A DNA stretch of 64,000 nucleotides from Ulota crispa (lineage: Eukaryota; Streptophyta; Bryopsida; Orthotrichales; Orthotrichaceae): assembly GCA_963920765.1 (NCBI GenBank), contig OY987242.1, positions 7,962,789 through 8,026,788 on the forward strand, given 5' to 3'. This document shows positions 1 to 11,939 of the stretch, one piece after another (within the stretch, counting starts at the first letter, position 1; the number at the start of each line of letters is the position of its first letter). The position numbers were made by a program, and so were the translations under genes. A model generated the notes under the pieces. It did no database searches, had not been told where the DNA came from, and worked only from the letters and a program-made list of their open reading frames with translations.

Positions 1-754
1 CATTTACATCCAAAGTGAAAAAAATGTTTCTTTTTATGCTGTCCAAAAAATTTCAGAAGCCTTTGTCTACATTTACATGAAAAAAATTACTCTACACAAA
101 GTTGAGGTTTATTTTTTCCATGTAGCAGACCAAGTTAGGTATGTGTAGGAGAATTTTCAAATCAATTAGAACTATACAACACATGGGGAAAAAATATAAG
201 TAAAAAGAAATAGAGAATGAGTCAAATCACTAAATTGTTAAAAATTTAATTATTAAGATGAAAAAAACAAATCCCAATGGTTATAATGTTGTGATAAACA
301 ATCTACTTCCTCATGTTTAGTTTTTTTTCCAAAATATTAAAAATAGTGGAAAATAAAGGTCTTCAAAGTTTACTTTAGAGTAGAGAATCCATAACTGCCC
401 ACAAACTAAAACATCTCATAACTTCCATTTCATTGATTGAAGTTAAATGATTCAAAGCTTTACACATATAAAAAAATCTAAAAAACCAATTTCAGATTTC
501 TACTTTTAGAAAATACAAAGTTTCAAGAAGTTTTTGGGCTGCCCGGATTGCCCTCCTTCCCTTGGGCAGCAAAAATTCTTGCATAACTTCTTTGTCAAAT
601 GTCAGAATGACAAAAAAATTAGATTCTTGGGTAGGTCATGGAATTCCCCACCTTCAATAAAAGTTTCAAAAAATCACAAAAACTAGTTTAGCTATAGGTA
701 CATGCCCATAGTTTCAACTATCTTCTAGAGGGACAGCTGGGCTTTTAGGGGTTA
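1..754. mobile_element. TTAA-type inverted-repeat element, ~0.95-kb family, cut by window edge
   Basis: This stretch shares ordered blocks with the complete element at 17728-18696: the words CTCTACACAAAGTTGAGG and GGAGAATTTTCAAAT near the left, and a block near the right with ATAACTTC...TTCAATAAAA...GGTACATGC. It ends in GCTTTTAGGGGTTA, the terminal inverted repeat of the family. The left end is outside the window. No transposase reading frame is visible, so it is a non-autonomous copy. Confidence 0.6.
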
Positions 755-1315
755 TTTTTCACATATACTACACTCAATGGTTAATTCATGATGCTAACAT
801 CTATTATGCTAATTACAACTTTTCTTAAAATTTATGAATTGTTTAAAAAATATTGTATTTGAACTAATGTCCATTTCCAACTTTTATGTTTTGCAAAAAT
901 GTGATGTATTGATTAAAACATTGTTTGCAATGTCAAGCACTGCAAACAACATATCATATTGATATTAGTGTGCATTACAATTTGCAATCAACTTCAATAC
1001 CATTAATATGATTATGTTATAATTGTTTTGCAACTGTAAATGGAATGTGAGGAAAGTGATCAATGTACAATTATGTAAACAATTGCATTATAACTAATCA
1101 ATTGTAATATTATTATTTATAATCCTATTCTACTTATTCTACAATTGTAGATAAATAATGATAATCCAGTATTCAAATAAACAATTGCGCGACAACTAAC
1201 TATGACCTAACAATACTTAGAGATTTCAATAAAAGTAATTATTGATATTAAGATCATATAAACTTTCTTATGACTACCCTACTTGTTTTAAATGACTTTG
1301 TTTCAAACATCATCA
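755..1315. other. AT-rich spacer, no gene seen
   Basis: Very AT-rich DNA between two repeat copies, with many short homopolymer runs. No reading frame, RNA gene or recognisable repeat end was found. Confidence 0.6.
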
Positions 1316-1866
1316 TTGACCCCTAAACGCCCAATCAACCATTTTTTAGTCACTGCCTTTTTTTGTGGGCTGCTCGAAAAGAAAAGAAAACATTTTTTGA
1401 AAAAACAAAAAATACTTTTATGTAGGAAAGTAAGTCTACTTTCCAACCCAATTTGAATCATGTCAATCCAAGTTAAACTCCATCAAGAAGAAATTTTCAA
1501 AAACAAACACTTCAGTATTTGCTAGTGTTACAAAATTTACTATTTTGGGAAACTAATGATGTTCTCTCAATCAAAAATATTGCATTTTTGAACTTTCAAA
1601 AAGAAAATTTATGTTTTTAACCAATCATACCAAATTTTGTATTCCATGAATAAATTTTTTTATTTTGATGAATATCAAATGGTAAATGCTTATAAATTCA
1701 TTAAATAAGAGTACAAAACCTTTTTTGAATATTTGACCAGACAAATAATTGCTAAACATTATGATTTTTGTTTTCTATTTTTAGATAAATTTTATTTAAA
1801 TTACAAGAGTATTTTTTTTAACGCATTTATGTTTTGCCCTTACCCCCTTGGGCATTTAGGGGTTGA
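1316..1866. mobile_element. Short TTAA-type inverted-repeat element
   Basis: Bounded by TTGACCCCTAAACGCCC on the left and GGGCATTTAGGGGTTGAA on the right, which are inverted copies of each other. The right 130 bp, including TGTTTTGCCCTTACCCCCTT, recurs with few changes at about 25990-26138. It is non-coding and resembles an internally deleted relative of the ~0.95-kb family. Confidence 0.55.
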
Positions 1867-3617
1867 AACTACTTGTTTCCTTTGATGTTAATTGCAAAAT
1901 TGGTACAATATTATTGTAGATTTTATTTACTTAAATGTCACATTTAAAATAGTTATAATTATGATCTAAATTTTATATATAATTTCTTCATATTGATAAA
2001 TTTCAATTAAAATAAATTAAATCATCACCAATAGGACCACTATTTAATAATGCTTATTTTTATGTTAATATTATTATTGTCGAGCTTCAAAAATATAAAT
2101 TCAGTAAATAGTGATGTCAATTAGAATTTTAAATGTTAAAATGATATTAAAAGAAATTTAAAACATGGTGGATTTTTTTTAAAGTAAAACAGTCACCTTG
2201 AAAAGTTTTTTGAATGATTACATTTTTAACTTTTTCCACGTATTTTACAAGGATCAACCTATTAACTTCTCAAATCCAATTGGCAGTGATTTTAGTTAAT
2301 TAACCTTTGGATATTAGATGAATTCCTAGCTTTATTTATCAAAATGACTTTCCTAGTTTTTTTCCATTTTTTTGAATATTACAAGAAAGACGTTTTAAGT
2401 TTCTAAAATGTTCTACAGATCTAAAAGAGAGTCTTAAAATTTAATAAAAGCATAAATGTTAAATATGGGTATTTTTTTTTTTTTTTTTTCCTAAATTCAT
2501 GTAATCCGCTACAAAACCTTATAATAGTCCAAATATCAACACAAAGTTAAGCATTTTTTGAAATTCATATGTATTCTTCTAATTTTCTAGAAAATCATCA
2601 AAATAAATAATCTATTACTATAACTAAAAAAGCCCAATTTAGATGTGTAGAAGCCATCAAATGTTGTGATCAATTTTACAACAGTTTTGAATTTAACTAC
2701 CACTTTATCACTTAAATTCCAATGCATTTAGGGATTACAATCAATTTGTTAAAATACATACAACAACAATCTTAACATAAATTTAGTTTATCTATTTTTA
2801 AATGAATTTTTGAGAATATTTACCTTAATCTTTTCATCAATGTTAAAGTTCATAAAAGGCTAAATTTCATTGCAAGAGTAATATTTAAAGAAACAATACT
2901 CATATTTAAAAAGTTATAATTAATTTTTTTGAAAATTAATATAAACTATGTTAAAAAAAAGTTAATTATATCAATAATATTATTGATTTTTTGAAGATAG
3001 AAGATCAAAAGAACAAAAGTTCATTTATACCTTCTAAGATTATTACATACATTTAAATATTAGATGTCAAATTTCAATATTTGCAAATTAGTTTTTTTTA
3101 AGTGCTTCATAATTTGGAATTTAACATATTAGTAAACCACTTTTAGGTAAAAATGTGTTTTGAAAACAGTTGTGATGTTAAATTTGCCAAAAACACATTT
3201 TTCTTTGAGTCATACAAGCATTCCCCCCACTATGAGGGAGTTTGCAGTGCTATCTACCAAAAATATACTGGCATGCAACTCCAATTTTTTTTGAATAAAA
3301 GTTTGTTCAAAAAAAATAATTCAAATAAACATTTAACAAATAAAAGCAATGCTGCTTCTTCCAAAATAAAAATGAATCCACAATGGAGGAAGCCTATTCC
3401 CTCTAAGAATTAAAATAAAATCTTTAAGAATATATGAAATGAAGACATATCACTATAATGCATTTTCATTTTACATATACTCTAGTAGACAACTGAAATT
3501 AACTTTTCATTTTCTTATTTTCAAAATTTTGTAGGATTTTATCATATAATTGTTTGTTTTCTTTCTCTTTTTCTCTGCTAATGTCATCTATTTCATTAAA
3601 TATTCTTTTAAAAGAAT
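1867..3617. other. AT-rich spacer, nothing recognisable
   Basis: Extremely AT-rich sequence with an uninterrupted T run at about 2472-2489. One 86-codon frame at 3153-3413 has low-complexity Asn/Lys-rich composition and no recognisable motif; I do not call it a gene. Confidence 0.6.
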
Positions 3618-5473
3618 CTAAAGTATATTTTTTTGTGAGAAGAGCAATTCCCATTTGAAAAATCCATTGTTAGCTATTGTTCCATGTGTAACATTTGTAA
3701 AATCTAATAATAATTTGGATTCAACTCTTGGTATGATGTAGTAGCTATAATCATACAACAAGAATTCTCTACCTGTCCTAGGTGTTATGTATGGATATTC
3801 TGAAACCAAAAACAAGTAAATAAACAACTAGGAAAAAAGAAAAAGAAAAAGGCTTATCTACATGAATAACAACATGAGGATAAGAAACCTAGATCTTGAC
3901 AAATTTGTATGATTCTTGTGCCGTGGGGAAGTTACATATGATGTAATGAAAATCATTATGATTTTTTCAACCTTCATCATGGAATCCATGGATGGAGCAT
4001 AAAAAACGCACAAACTCAAAGATGCAAAAACCCCACGTATGCAAAAATCCAAAAACCCCACGTATGCAAAAATCCAAAAACCCCACGTATGCAAAAATCC
4101 AAAGATGACAAAAAACAACAACATTTCTTTGTCTCCTCTTTGCAACCATAAGGGCTTGTATTTCAAGAAGCAAATTGATTATGATGAATAGAAATACAAC
4201 CAAAATATATGTTATATTCTATTCTACATATTCACAACTGATGCAGTTGAGTGTCATTACCAAAAAAATCATTGAAAACTTTATATCAATGCTAACTTCA
4301 AAGATTATAAAACAATAAAAATTCAAAAATAAGGCAAATTACCTTTGGTGAACCACATGATGAATCCCAAATTAGTGTCATCTAAATCTTGGTATGGTGA
4401 TATCCACTAATTTTTGGTGATCCCTAAATACAAAAACAAGATATCACCAATTTGGCCCCATTTTTTTGGAATTGTTGTTGGATATAGATTTCCAACAATT
4501 GAATCCAAGATGTAAAGAACGCTAATTGTAGGGACTTGTAAACCTCAGTTATGAAGAACTCTCCAAGCTTGTGGGTTTCTTCTGCTGATGATTTAATGTT
4601 ATGATTTTGCGTCTTTCTTTGTGCATACCTATATATAATGATGTTCAATTAGTAACTATATTAGATAATTGTAATTATATTAAAGTTCAAATGGCATCAT
4701 TACTAATATATTTCAATCTAATTTCAATAAAATAATACTATCAAGTATGTATAAAAAGACATGAATTTCTTGACATTACATATCATACGTGATAATTTGA
4801 ATGAGGTGGATTGTACTTATGGAGCTGGCTTGTCATTGAGAGAATCATGCTGTTAACCAATCATGACCATATCTCCACCGCTCTTTTCTTTCCACGCTTG
4901 ACAAATCCTCTATGCTCTTATGTGAAATCCAAAAGATTGTACAATTCTTTACATTGGTCACTTGGGGAAAAAACATTGACATATATACCTAAAATAATAT
5001 CTTCTTCATTTAACACTCAAGATTCACACAACTTTGCCATTTTAGAAATTTTGGTATTTTCTTTTGACTTTTTATTTTGACATTTAATCACTTTGTTCAT
5101 TATGGTAGGTATTGAAATACCTAATGCTTGTAATTTTTTTATGAAAAAACCCCTTACGGGGAAAAAACCGGTTCATCCGGAGACGTTGTATGGAGTTCTT
5201 TGCCATTTCAGATTTTTTGAATTTTTTTACATCAGAGCTAACTCTTGTGAAGGTGTTGAATTGTGTAAGCTATAAGAGTGTATCTAGAAGCTTGTAATTA
5301 TTTATGTCTTCATCAACAAAATAACTACTATTAGTGATATGTTTCTTTTCAAGACTTTTTGTTATTACAAAACTTCTAGCAACATGTTTGAGTTTCCTCC
5401 GTCCTTCATGAGCTTTCAATTGCTCTTCTAAATTAAAAAGTTTGTTACAAGGGGGACAAATGTGTGTACGCAA
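3618..5473 (-). pseudogene. Decayed zinc-finger plus 2OG-Fe(II) oxygenase-like gene, 5 exons
   Basis: Read on the minus strand, five conserved-looking segments can be joined. Exon a (5473 to about 5121) has a U1/C2H2-like finger (ICPPCNKLF, then L-x2-H-x8-H) and an in-frame TAG. Exon b (ends 4868; start unresolved) contains IYVNVFSPSDQCKELYNLL, an in-frame TAA, then KRGKKRAVEIW. Exons c (4628-4448), d (4406-4343) and e (3799-3618) join b and each other in phase. Exon d has SPYQDLDDTNLGFIMWF and exon e has GREFLLYDY...SKLLLDF...THGT. That order resembles a double-stranded beta-helix iron/2-oxoglutarate oxygenase: the H-x-D site (here Y-x-D), a strand with a glycine turn, and the distal His in HGT. 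The phasing and motif order are seen; the oxygenase assignment is inference, possibly TET/JBP-like. No ATG is clear, and two stops plus a lost metal ligand argue that it is dead. Confidence 0.45.
4031..4105. repeat. 25-bp tandem repeat, three units
   Basis: Three consecutive copies of a 25-bp unit starting CCCCACGTATGCAAAAATCC followed by AAAAA; the third copy differs in its last bases. It lies in the intron between exons d and e of the decayed gene on the minus strand. Confidence 0.9.
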
Positions 5474-5987
5474 AGTTGTTTTTGTTATTAGATAGGAATA
5501 TTAATAAAAAAACTTATGACTTTGAAAACAAGATAATGAAGAAATACATAGCTCTATTCCGAAACTCATAGATGAATAAAAAACATATGGCTATGTTTTG
5601 AATTTAAATGAAGTTTAGTGATGCATTTCAAAGTAAAAGAACTTGGCAAAGAGTGATTGATGTCAATGAAGTATGTTGTGCTTTTTCTAAAGAATTCAAG
5701 TAAAAGTAAACATAAAAGCTAATTATTATTTTCTATCCAGCACTGCATTTTCATTTCTATATATGTTACTATTATTATTTTTATAATAAATTTCTCAATT
5801 TTAGCTATTTTAAAAATAAATACTTCTATATTTTTACTTTGTATATGATGCTAGTATAAAAAGTACTTACTTTCTATTCATTTTTATATATTAAATTCAT
5901 TTGCAAGGTATTTTTTTTGCAAATTTCTATTGAGCTTAAGATATGTTATTTAGATATTTATCCTATTTATTTCATCACTTTCAAAGC
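5474..5987. other. AT-rich spacer
   Basis: AT-rich DNA upstream of the decayed minus-strand gene. No promoter element or reading frame could be supported. Confidence 0.5.
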
Positions 5988-6254
5988 AATAAATGCCATA
6001 TTTGTTAAATTGGGAAAAATAGAGGTACCATTTTGTACTCCACCTTAAACCCAAGAAGCCACTTCAAACTAGATTCAAAGGTATCGGATTCAATAAGAGT
6101 CACTAAGATTTTTTCCCTCACAAATTCTTCCTCTCAGGTGGGGGCACGTGTACAAAAAAAACATTGGAGCTTGAATTAAGGTGACCACCTTAATCCTTTA
6201 AAAGTCCCAAATATACTCTTTTTCCCAATTTAATAATTATGGCATTAATAAATT
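5988..6254. mobile_element. Small MITE with ~30-bp inverted ends
   Basis: The left end contains AATGCCATATTTGTTAAATT followed by GGGAAAAATAGAG. The reverse complement of the right end contains AATGCCATAATTATTAAATT followed by GGGAAAAAGAG. The two arms match over about 30 bp across a ~270-bp element with no coding capacity. The target duplication was not resolved. Confidence 0.65.
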
Positions 6255-7300
6255 TAAGTAAGTGTAACTATTTATACTTATTTTGCAAAATAATATATTA
6301 TCTTAATACACATATTCTTATAATATTTGCAAAAGCTTTAGTTTAAAAAAATGTCAATGAACATGTTTTACTATCATCATCTCAATCATCATAGTGTCTT
6401 ATTTTTTTGTTGGAGAAGTAGACTTCTTCCTCTACCATCTCTAGCCTTGAAGAAATTCTTGTGTTTGTCAACCTCTTTGAGGTCCAAATATTGGGCTTGT
6501 ATTTAATGTTTTAAAATGATAAAGTCAATTGAAGGTATTGTTTACACATGCAATCATGCTTTACATAGCAAGGTTAGTTCTCAATCTTGGAGACTTGGAC
6601 CTTAAACAATGTGATCTCTACCTGTAGCACATTGGGTTATCACAACATGATATGCAAACTTTTGGAATAACATAAAAAGTAACCTCTCACCAAATTTTTT
6701 GGGTACCAAAGTATATGACATGTTTAACGAGTGATCTTCTCAAAGCTACGCCATCAAAATTTAGAATGTAATTAAGAGAAAAAAGAACTTTTGGAATTTG
6801 ATGTGCAACTTAAGGTTGAATTTCAACTAGTTTTTCCATCTTCTATTATGGAATTTAGTCATTTTGGTGTATATGCTAAACTCCCTAAACTATTTTTGCA
6901 ATAGTAATGATCTTTGTAATGTTGTGAGATAGTCAATGTTGATGACATCTTCAGAAATGATGTTCAATGATGTTACAAACATTTATTGGAGCAAAAGCTC
7001 ATACACTCCAAGTTGTGTTCTACTAGCAAAGTATTGACCTTGCATTTACCAAAGGCACAAGCATGCAGAGTAAACTCCAAGAACTAATTTTCTAACAAAA
7101 CATAAGGATGGAAACACCAACATTGATCTCTAGCTAGATGGGAGTATTTATTCAAAAAATCCAAAGACCAGTGCCCTTCCCCCTTCTCTGACCTTAAAAC
7201 CCTTCTTTGCTTTGTTGGTAATGGAGCGGTGTTGTGATGTAAATCACGGCATATGGTAAAAATATGTAAAATCATTAGATTATAGTATGTGAAAGGTATT
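6255..7300. other. Unassigned spacer, slightly less AT-rich
   Basis: No intact reading frame or recognised repeat end. It may be an eroded transposon body, because a copia-like LTR signature follows directly, but I could not recognise RNase H or integrase motifs. Confidence 0.4.
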
Positions 7301-7380
7301 CTACTCTTTTCCCTTCATCCGCGATTTTATTCTTGATTAATAAGGTTTTTCCGGATAAGGTTTTAATGAGGCAATAACCT
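7301..7380 (+). mobile_element. Ty1/copia-type LTR fragment
   Basis: The order TCTTTTCCCTTCATCC, then AAGGTTTTTCCGGATAAGG, then TTTTAATGAGGCAATAA matches the conserved promoter/R-region signature seen in many plant Ty1/copia LTRs. LTR limits, a primer-binding site and internal genes were not found, so this is a fragment or an eroded solo LTR. The surrounding 7160-7730 may belong to the same LTR. Confidence 0.5.
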
Positions 7381-8156
7381 TTTAGAAGTGTTATTTAATT
7401 AGAGTCACTAGAATTTATTTAGTGAAGGGATTCATAAACCAAAGGTCTAAAAGGATTCTTACTTTGGAATTTATTTTAGGTAAAGTATTTCATAGACCAA
7501 AAGTAGAGGAGGACCTTTACTTTATAACCCCTCTCCATAGTACATATGTATGAAACCCTATTTGAAAGAAAGTGTTATTAGAAACCAATTATTATTTGAT
7601 ATATATTTGGGTTCTTTGAACCCAAATTTTATTCCATACTTTGAAATATATTTCAGTTGATTTGTTCTCTTATGTATTTATTTCTTATCATCTTGAAGTT
7701 TTATTTTGAGAGGGATTTTGTGCATATTGTCTTTCACTCGATTCTCTGATACAGTCGTAACCAGACACTCTGCGTGTTCCCAAAGCACCCTCCTCTCTAC
7801 CCAACAACGACATGATTGTTTGGTTATGTTCATTCACTTCAAAGCACAAACAACTTGGTAGGTTGTTATGCAGATTTGGTGATTCTAGTGCAGTTCCTTG
7901 ACACACAAATGCAACTACTTGAGGCACAAACCACAGCAAAAAGGATTGCTTGGTGGCTAGTTGTATGCAAGATCAACTCCGATATGAGCATTATATTAGC
8001 TTCGAAATGGCTCACTTTCATGATGCACACAACTTCGGCTTCTTCAAGAGTCTATAGCGGCTCACATTGCAAACAAAACATGACATTCTAGCAAAGCAGC
8101 TACAAAAGTAGAGTCACTTACAACAAATTACACAACTAAAATGCAGCATTTGCAGG
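7381..8156. other. Spacer after the LTR fragment
   Basis: Contains overlapping short frames on both strands (for example 7816-8091 plus and 7688-7939 minus) that resemble no family I recognise. It ends at the AGG target duplication (8154-8156) of the CACTA element. Confidence 0.4.
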
Positions 8157-8310
8157 CACTAGTAGAAAACTACGTCCAAAACAACAGGAAACCAACAGTT
8201 TCTTGTTGTTTTGGGCACTTGCCCACGCTAATTGACTAATTTAACAAAATTCTGTAAAAAACTAAATACGTTCTATTGATTTGGACACCATTATCTAAAT
8301 CAACAGAAAT

Positions 8311-9105
8311 TTTGGAATCGTTTGGGAATCTTTTGGGATTTTTTTGTGAATCTTTAAGAATCTTTAAGAATCTTTTGAAAATCATTGAAAATCTTTTCAG
8401 GATTTTTAAGAATATTTAAGAATCTTTTCAAGATTTTAGAATCTTTGAGAATCTTTTTGGAATCTTTGAAAATCTTTGAAAATCTTTTAGGAATCTTTGA
8501 GAATCTTTGGGAATCTTTGGGAATCTTTGGGAATCTTTTTGGAATCTTTGAGAATGTTTGAGAACAATTGAGAATCTTTGAGAATCATTGAGAATCTTTT
8601 AGGAATCTTTGAAAATCTTTGAAAATCTTTGGGAATCTTTTCAAGTTTTTTTGGAATCTTTGAGAATGTTTGAGAACAATTGAGAATCTTTGAGAATCTT
8701 TTAGGAATCTTTGAAAATCTTTTTGGAATCTTCAAGAATCTTTGGAAATCTTTGACAATGTTTGAAAATCTTCGGAAATTTTGAGAATCTTCTTGAAATC
8801 TTTGAGAATCTTTTAGGAATATTTGAGAATTCTTGAGAATCTTTGAGAATAGTTTGGAATACTTGAGAATCTTTGGAAATGTTTTAGGAATCTTGAATTT
8901 TTATGGGAATTTTTGAAAATCTTTAAGAATAATCTTAGAATCTTCCTGGAAGCTTTGAGAAGCTTTGAGAATCTTTAAGAATCTTTGGGAATCTTTGTGA
9001 ATCTTTTTAAAATCTTTTTTGAAGTTTTAAAAATCTTTGAGAACCTCTGAGAATTTCCAAGAACCTTTTAGAAATCTTTGAGAATCTTTTAAAATCTTTA
9101 TGAAA
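8311..9105. repeat. Degenerate GAATCTTTGA minisatellite
   Basis: About 800 bp of short, imperfect head-to-tail units built on GAATCTTT followed by GA, GG or TAG, with a higher-order block containing GAATGTTTGAGAACAATTGA that recurs. Minus-strand frames through it give Lys-Ile-Pro/Phe-Ser repeats, which are products of the repeat and not a protein. It lies inside CACTA copy 1; the matching array in copy 2 is longer. Confidence 0.9.
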
Positions 9106-10053
9106 TTTGTTAAAATAATTCAAAATATTTATAGAAATAGAATCTCTTAGATTGAATTAGAGTCCTTTAGGAATCTTTTTGTAATTCATCAATATACTTT
9201 AAAATATTTTTAATAAAAAATCTATTACAATAGTTTAGGTTTGTTTTTGAAATCTTTCTAGAATCTTTTTGGACCTCATTAAAATGTTTTGAAGTCTTAA
9301 AAAATGAAAGAAGTTTTGAAAAAAAAAAGAATCTTTTAGAAGTCTAAGTGTACATTGACTGGTTTTATTTTCTTTACTTTTTACAATTTGGTTAGATTTA
9401 AAATTAGCAGCTTTTAAAATCAAGTAAAAACATGACCATAATAACAAAAAAATCAATAGTTTTCTGTTGATCTGGACACTTTTGGACACAACTTCACTAA
9501 TTCAACAAAATTTTATATAAAAAGTACAACATTTTGTTGTTTTAAATACCAAAATTTCTTTACAAACAAATATAAAAGATGCTCCTCAATTCTTTGAAGA
9601 AATCATATATGTCCCTCAAGGATTAAAAGTACCAAAAATATCTTTCCTTTTTGTATAAATATCAATAATGCTTCTAATATATTGGGAAAATATTAAAAAT
9701 GATCCTCAACTATTTTAAATTATTTATGTCTTTGTGTTATATGATAACCAAGTGTATAGTTTAATGCAAATTCTTACAAGAAACCAAAGGTGATTTTTAC
9801 ATTTCAAATAACACAAGGACATATTTAACATTTCAAAATAGAAGGCCATTTTTATTATTTTTCCAAAATAGCAAGAGTATAATTGATATTCCTACAAAAA
9901 TAAGGAGTATTTTTTATGTTTCACATATTTTCGGCGTAAACTTGATATTTTGAGAGACTTAAAGGGTATTTTTAGTATTTTTCTTTCTATTTTTGACCAA
10001 ATGAATTTAAAAAATAATAATCTTGTAAAATATTTTTATAAGCTTTAAAAGAT

Positions 10054-10465
10054 GGGAATTGATATGTGTACCACACCCTTCCAATTACTATACCACACCA
10101 CGGGGTAAATTTTAGATTTCTATCATCAAAAAGCTGAATTTGAAAATTTTGAATTCACATTTGAACTTAGAGACCATGGTATTATCTAGAACCATAAAAA
10201 AAGTTGCAATTCAATAACACCCAATGAAAAAGTTTAGTTAGGGAGAAAATTGTTAATTTTACTTTTGTTTGTAAAAAAAGATAAGCTTTTTCATTGGGTG
10301 TTGTTGAATTGCAACTCTTTTTATGGTCCTAGACAATATCATGGTCTCTAAGTCCAAATTTGAATTCAAAATTCTCAAACTCAATTTTTTGATAGTAGAA
10401 ATTTAAAATTTACCCCGGGGGTGTGGTACAATAGTTCAAAGGGTGTGGTTCATATATTAATGCCC
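10054..10465. mobile_element. Foldback MITE nested in CACTA copy 1
   Basis: Starts GGGAATTGATATGTGTACC and ends with its diverged inverse, ending ATATATTAATGCCC. The two arms pair over most of the 412 bp, including CATAAAAAAAGTTGCAATTC against GAATTGCAACTCTTTTTATG, with a short central loop around 10250. Flanks TTAAAAGAT and TTAAAAATA look like a decayed 8-9-bp target duplication. It belongs to the same family as the elements at 19809, 47783 and 62480. Confidence 0.85.
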
Positions 10466-11489
10466 TTAAAAATATCCAAAACTATTCAAAAGTCTATAGA
10501 ATTTTGATTTTATAATTGCAAGGTTTTAATTCCAAAACTTTTCACGGCTTCATGTTATTTGAAGCTATCAAACTATGGAGGCTATATTAACAAAATAAGG
10601 TTCTTTTTACAAAAAAACTAGCACTAAATAATCATTATTAATGAATCCAACCTTTGCCTACAATAATCCTTTTGAGATTTGTGAATTTCAATAAAAATTT
10701 ATAAACAAAATCAAAAGGATGGAAATAAACAATTTTTTTTAGAATTTCCTCACACCTTCTCTGATTTTAGCTCATAACTTTTGATAAAAAGATTGAAATC
10801 CAAAAAACATTGTTGGAGGTGAAAGCAAAATATATTTACCAATTTTTCTTAATTCTAAGTTTTTTGAAAAAAAATCCTTTAATGGGTTGGATTAGCCTCC
10901 AAAGTCTATTGGTTTACTAAAAACATGAACATTTAATGTACAAATAGAATCACGATTCTATTGTGCACATGTGTGTGTGCACATTCTCTATTGGTTTTCG
11001 GGAGTGTGGTAGAGTTGTGGAGTGTGAGCCCAAAGGTGGGAAGTTCAAACCCCACTGCCGGCAGCTCTGCTCGGTGATTTGAGCAACTGCCTGGTGATTC
11101 GAGCAGCTGTCTGATGATTCGAGCAGCTACCCGGAGGTGCGGGCAATTGCCCAGAGGTTTGGGCAGCTGCTCGATGGTGGGGGCAGGTGCTCGACTCCTA
11201 AAAAAATTCACTTTTTCATAAAATAAAATAAAATTCTATGAAAATAATGAATTAAAAAATAAAATAAAATAAAATAGAACAACATAAAATACGTGAAAAG
11301 TAACAAAAAATCAACAGAAAATTAATAGAAAACAGCAGATAATCAACAAGAAATCAATAGAAAATCAATAGAAAATCAACAAAAAATTACCCAAATCAAT
11401 TTTCCAAATCAATTTGACCAAATCCACAGATAAAATCAACAGTTTTTGGTTGAAATTTTGTTGATTTTGTGCTAAATTTTCTACTAGTG

Positions 11490-11939
11490 AGGTTAATTAC
11501 GAATCTTAGCTTCAAGTTTTAAGTTTAGAGCTTCTCAGTACAAGAAATGAGCTTGTGGTAATTAAACTTTGGCATCCAAGCAATTGAATATGCCTTTAGC
11601 AGTACCAATTGCCAAAAGAAGAAAGACCTTCCAAATTTGTTTAGGAAAGGTGGACATGTAAAATAATTGAAGTTCACCATTTGGTAAACACTTGCCTCAT
11701 TAGAATTTTAAATGGTCTGATCAATCCAACATTCACTTCTTGTACCATCCATGATGATGAAAGAACTAGAATGCTATGTGCTAATTGTCTTTGTGCTTTG
11801 AAATGCCCTTAGTACTTGACAAAACGTGCATACTTTTGTAAGATCAAACATTACTATTGTACTTGTAAGGCATTTTTGTCATGCTCAACATTCCTAGTTG
11901 AATTTGTGTCCATGCACCTTTTGTCCAAGACAATTCTAA
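11490..11939. other. Spacer between two CACTA-ended elements
   Basis: Moderately AT-rich with no supported gene. It appears to be the target-site DNA that continues the 7381-8156 spacer once CACTA copy 1 is removed. Confidence 0.5.

Larger units (their letters stand above)
8157..11489. mobile_element. Non-autonomous CACTA (En/Spm-type) transposon, copy 1
   Basis: The 3333-bp element starts CACTAGTAGAAAA and ends TTTTCTACTAGTG, a perfect 13-bp inverted repeat, and is flanked by a 3-bp direct duplication AGG (8154-8156 and 11490-11492). CACTA-type ends plus a 3-bp duplication define the CACTA/CMC superfamily. Subterminal regions carry AACAGTTT/CAACAGAAA-like words in both orientations. Inside are a long GAATCTTT minisatellite, a nested ~412-bp foldback element, and a tRNA-like GC-rich patch near 11030-11190 with repeated GAGCAGCT words. 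No transposase frame is present, so mobility would need an enzyme supplied in trans. The second copy at 60461-63769 is collinear along almost its whole length. Confidence 0.93.

Noticed and set aside
3858..4203. Aromatic-rich repetitive frames on the minus strand
   Set aside because: They read through the 25-bp tandem repeat inside an intron of the decayed gene.
8487..8735. Minus-strand KIPKRFSKIL-type repetitive protein (also at 60884-61072 and 61383-61589)
   Set aside because: The frame is only the translation of the GAATCTTT minisatellite; it is broken irregularly in both copies and has no start context or domain.
8311..9105. Possible CRISPR-like array
   Set aside because: Units are short, contiguous and degenerate, with no unique spacers of constant length and no cas genes, and the context is a plant transposon.
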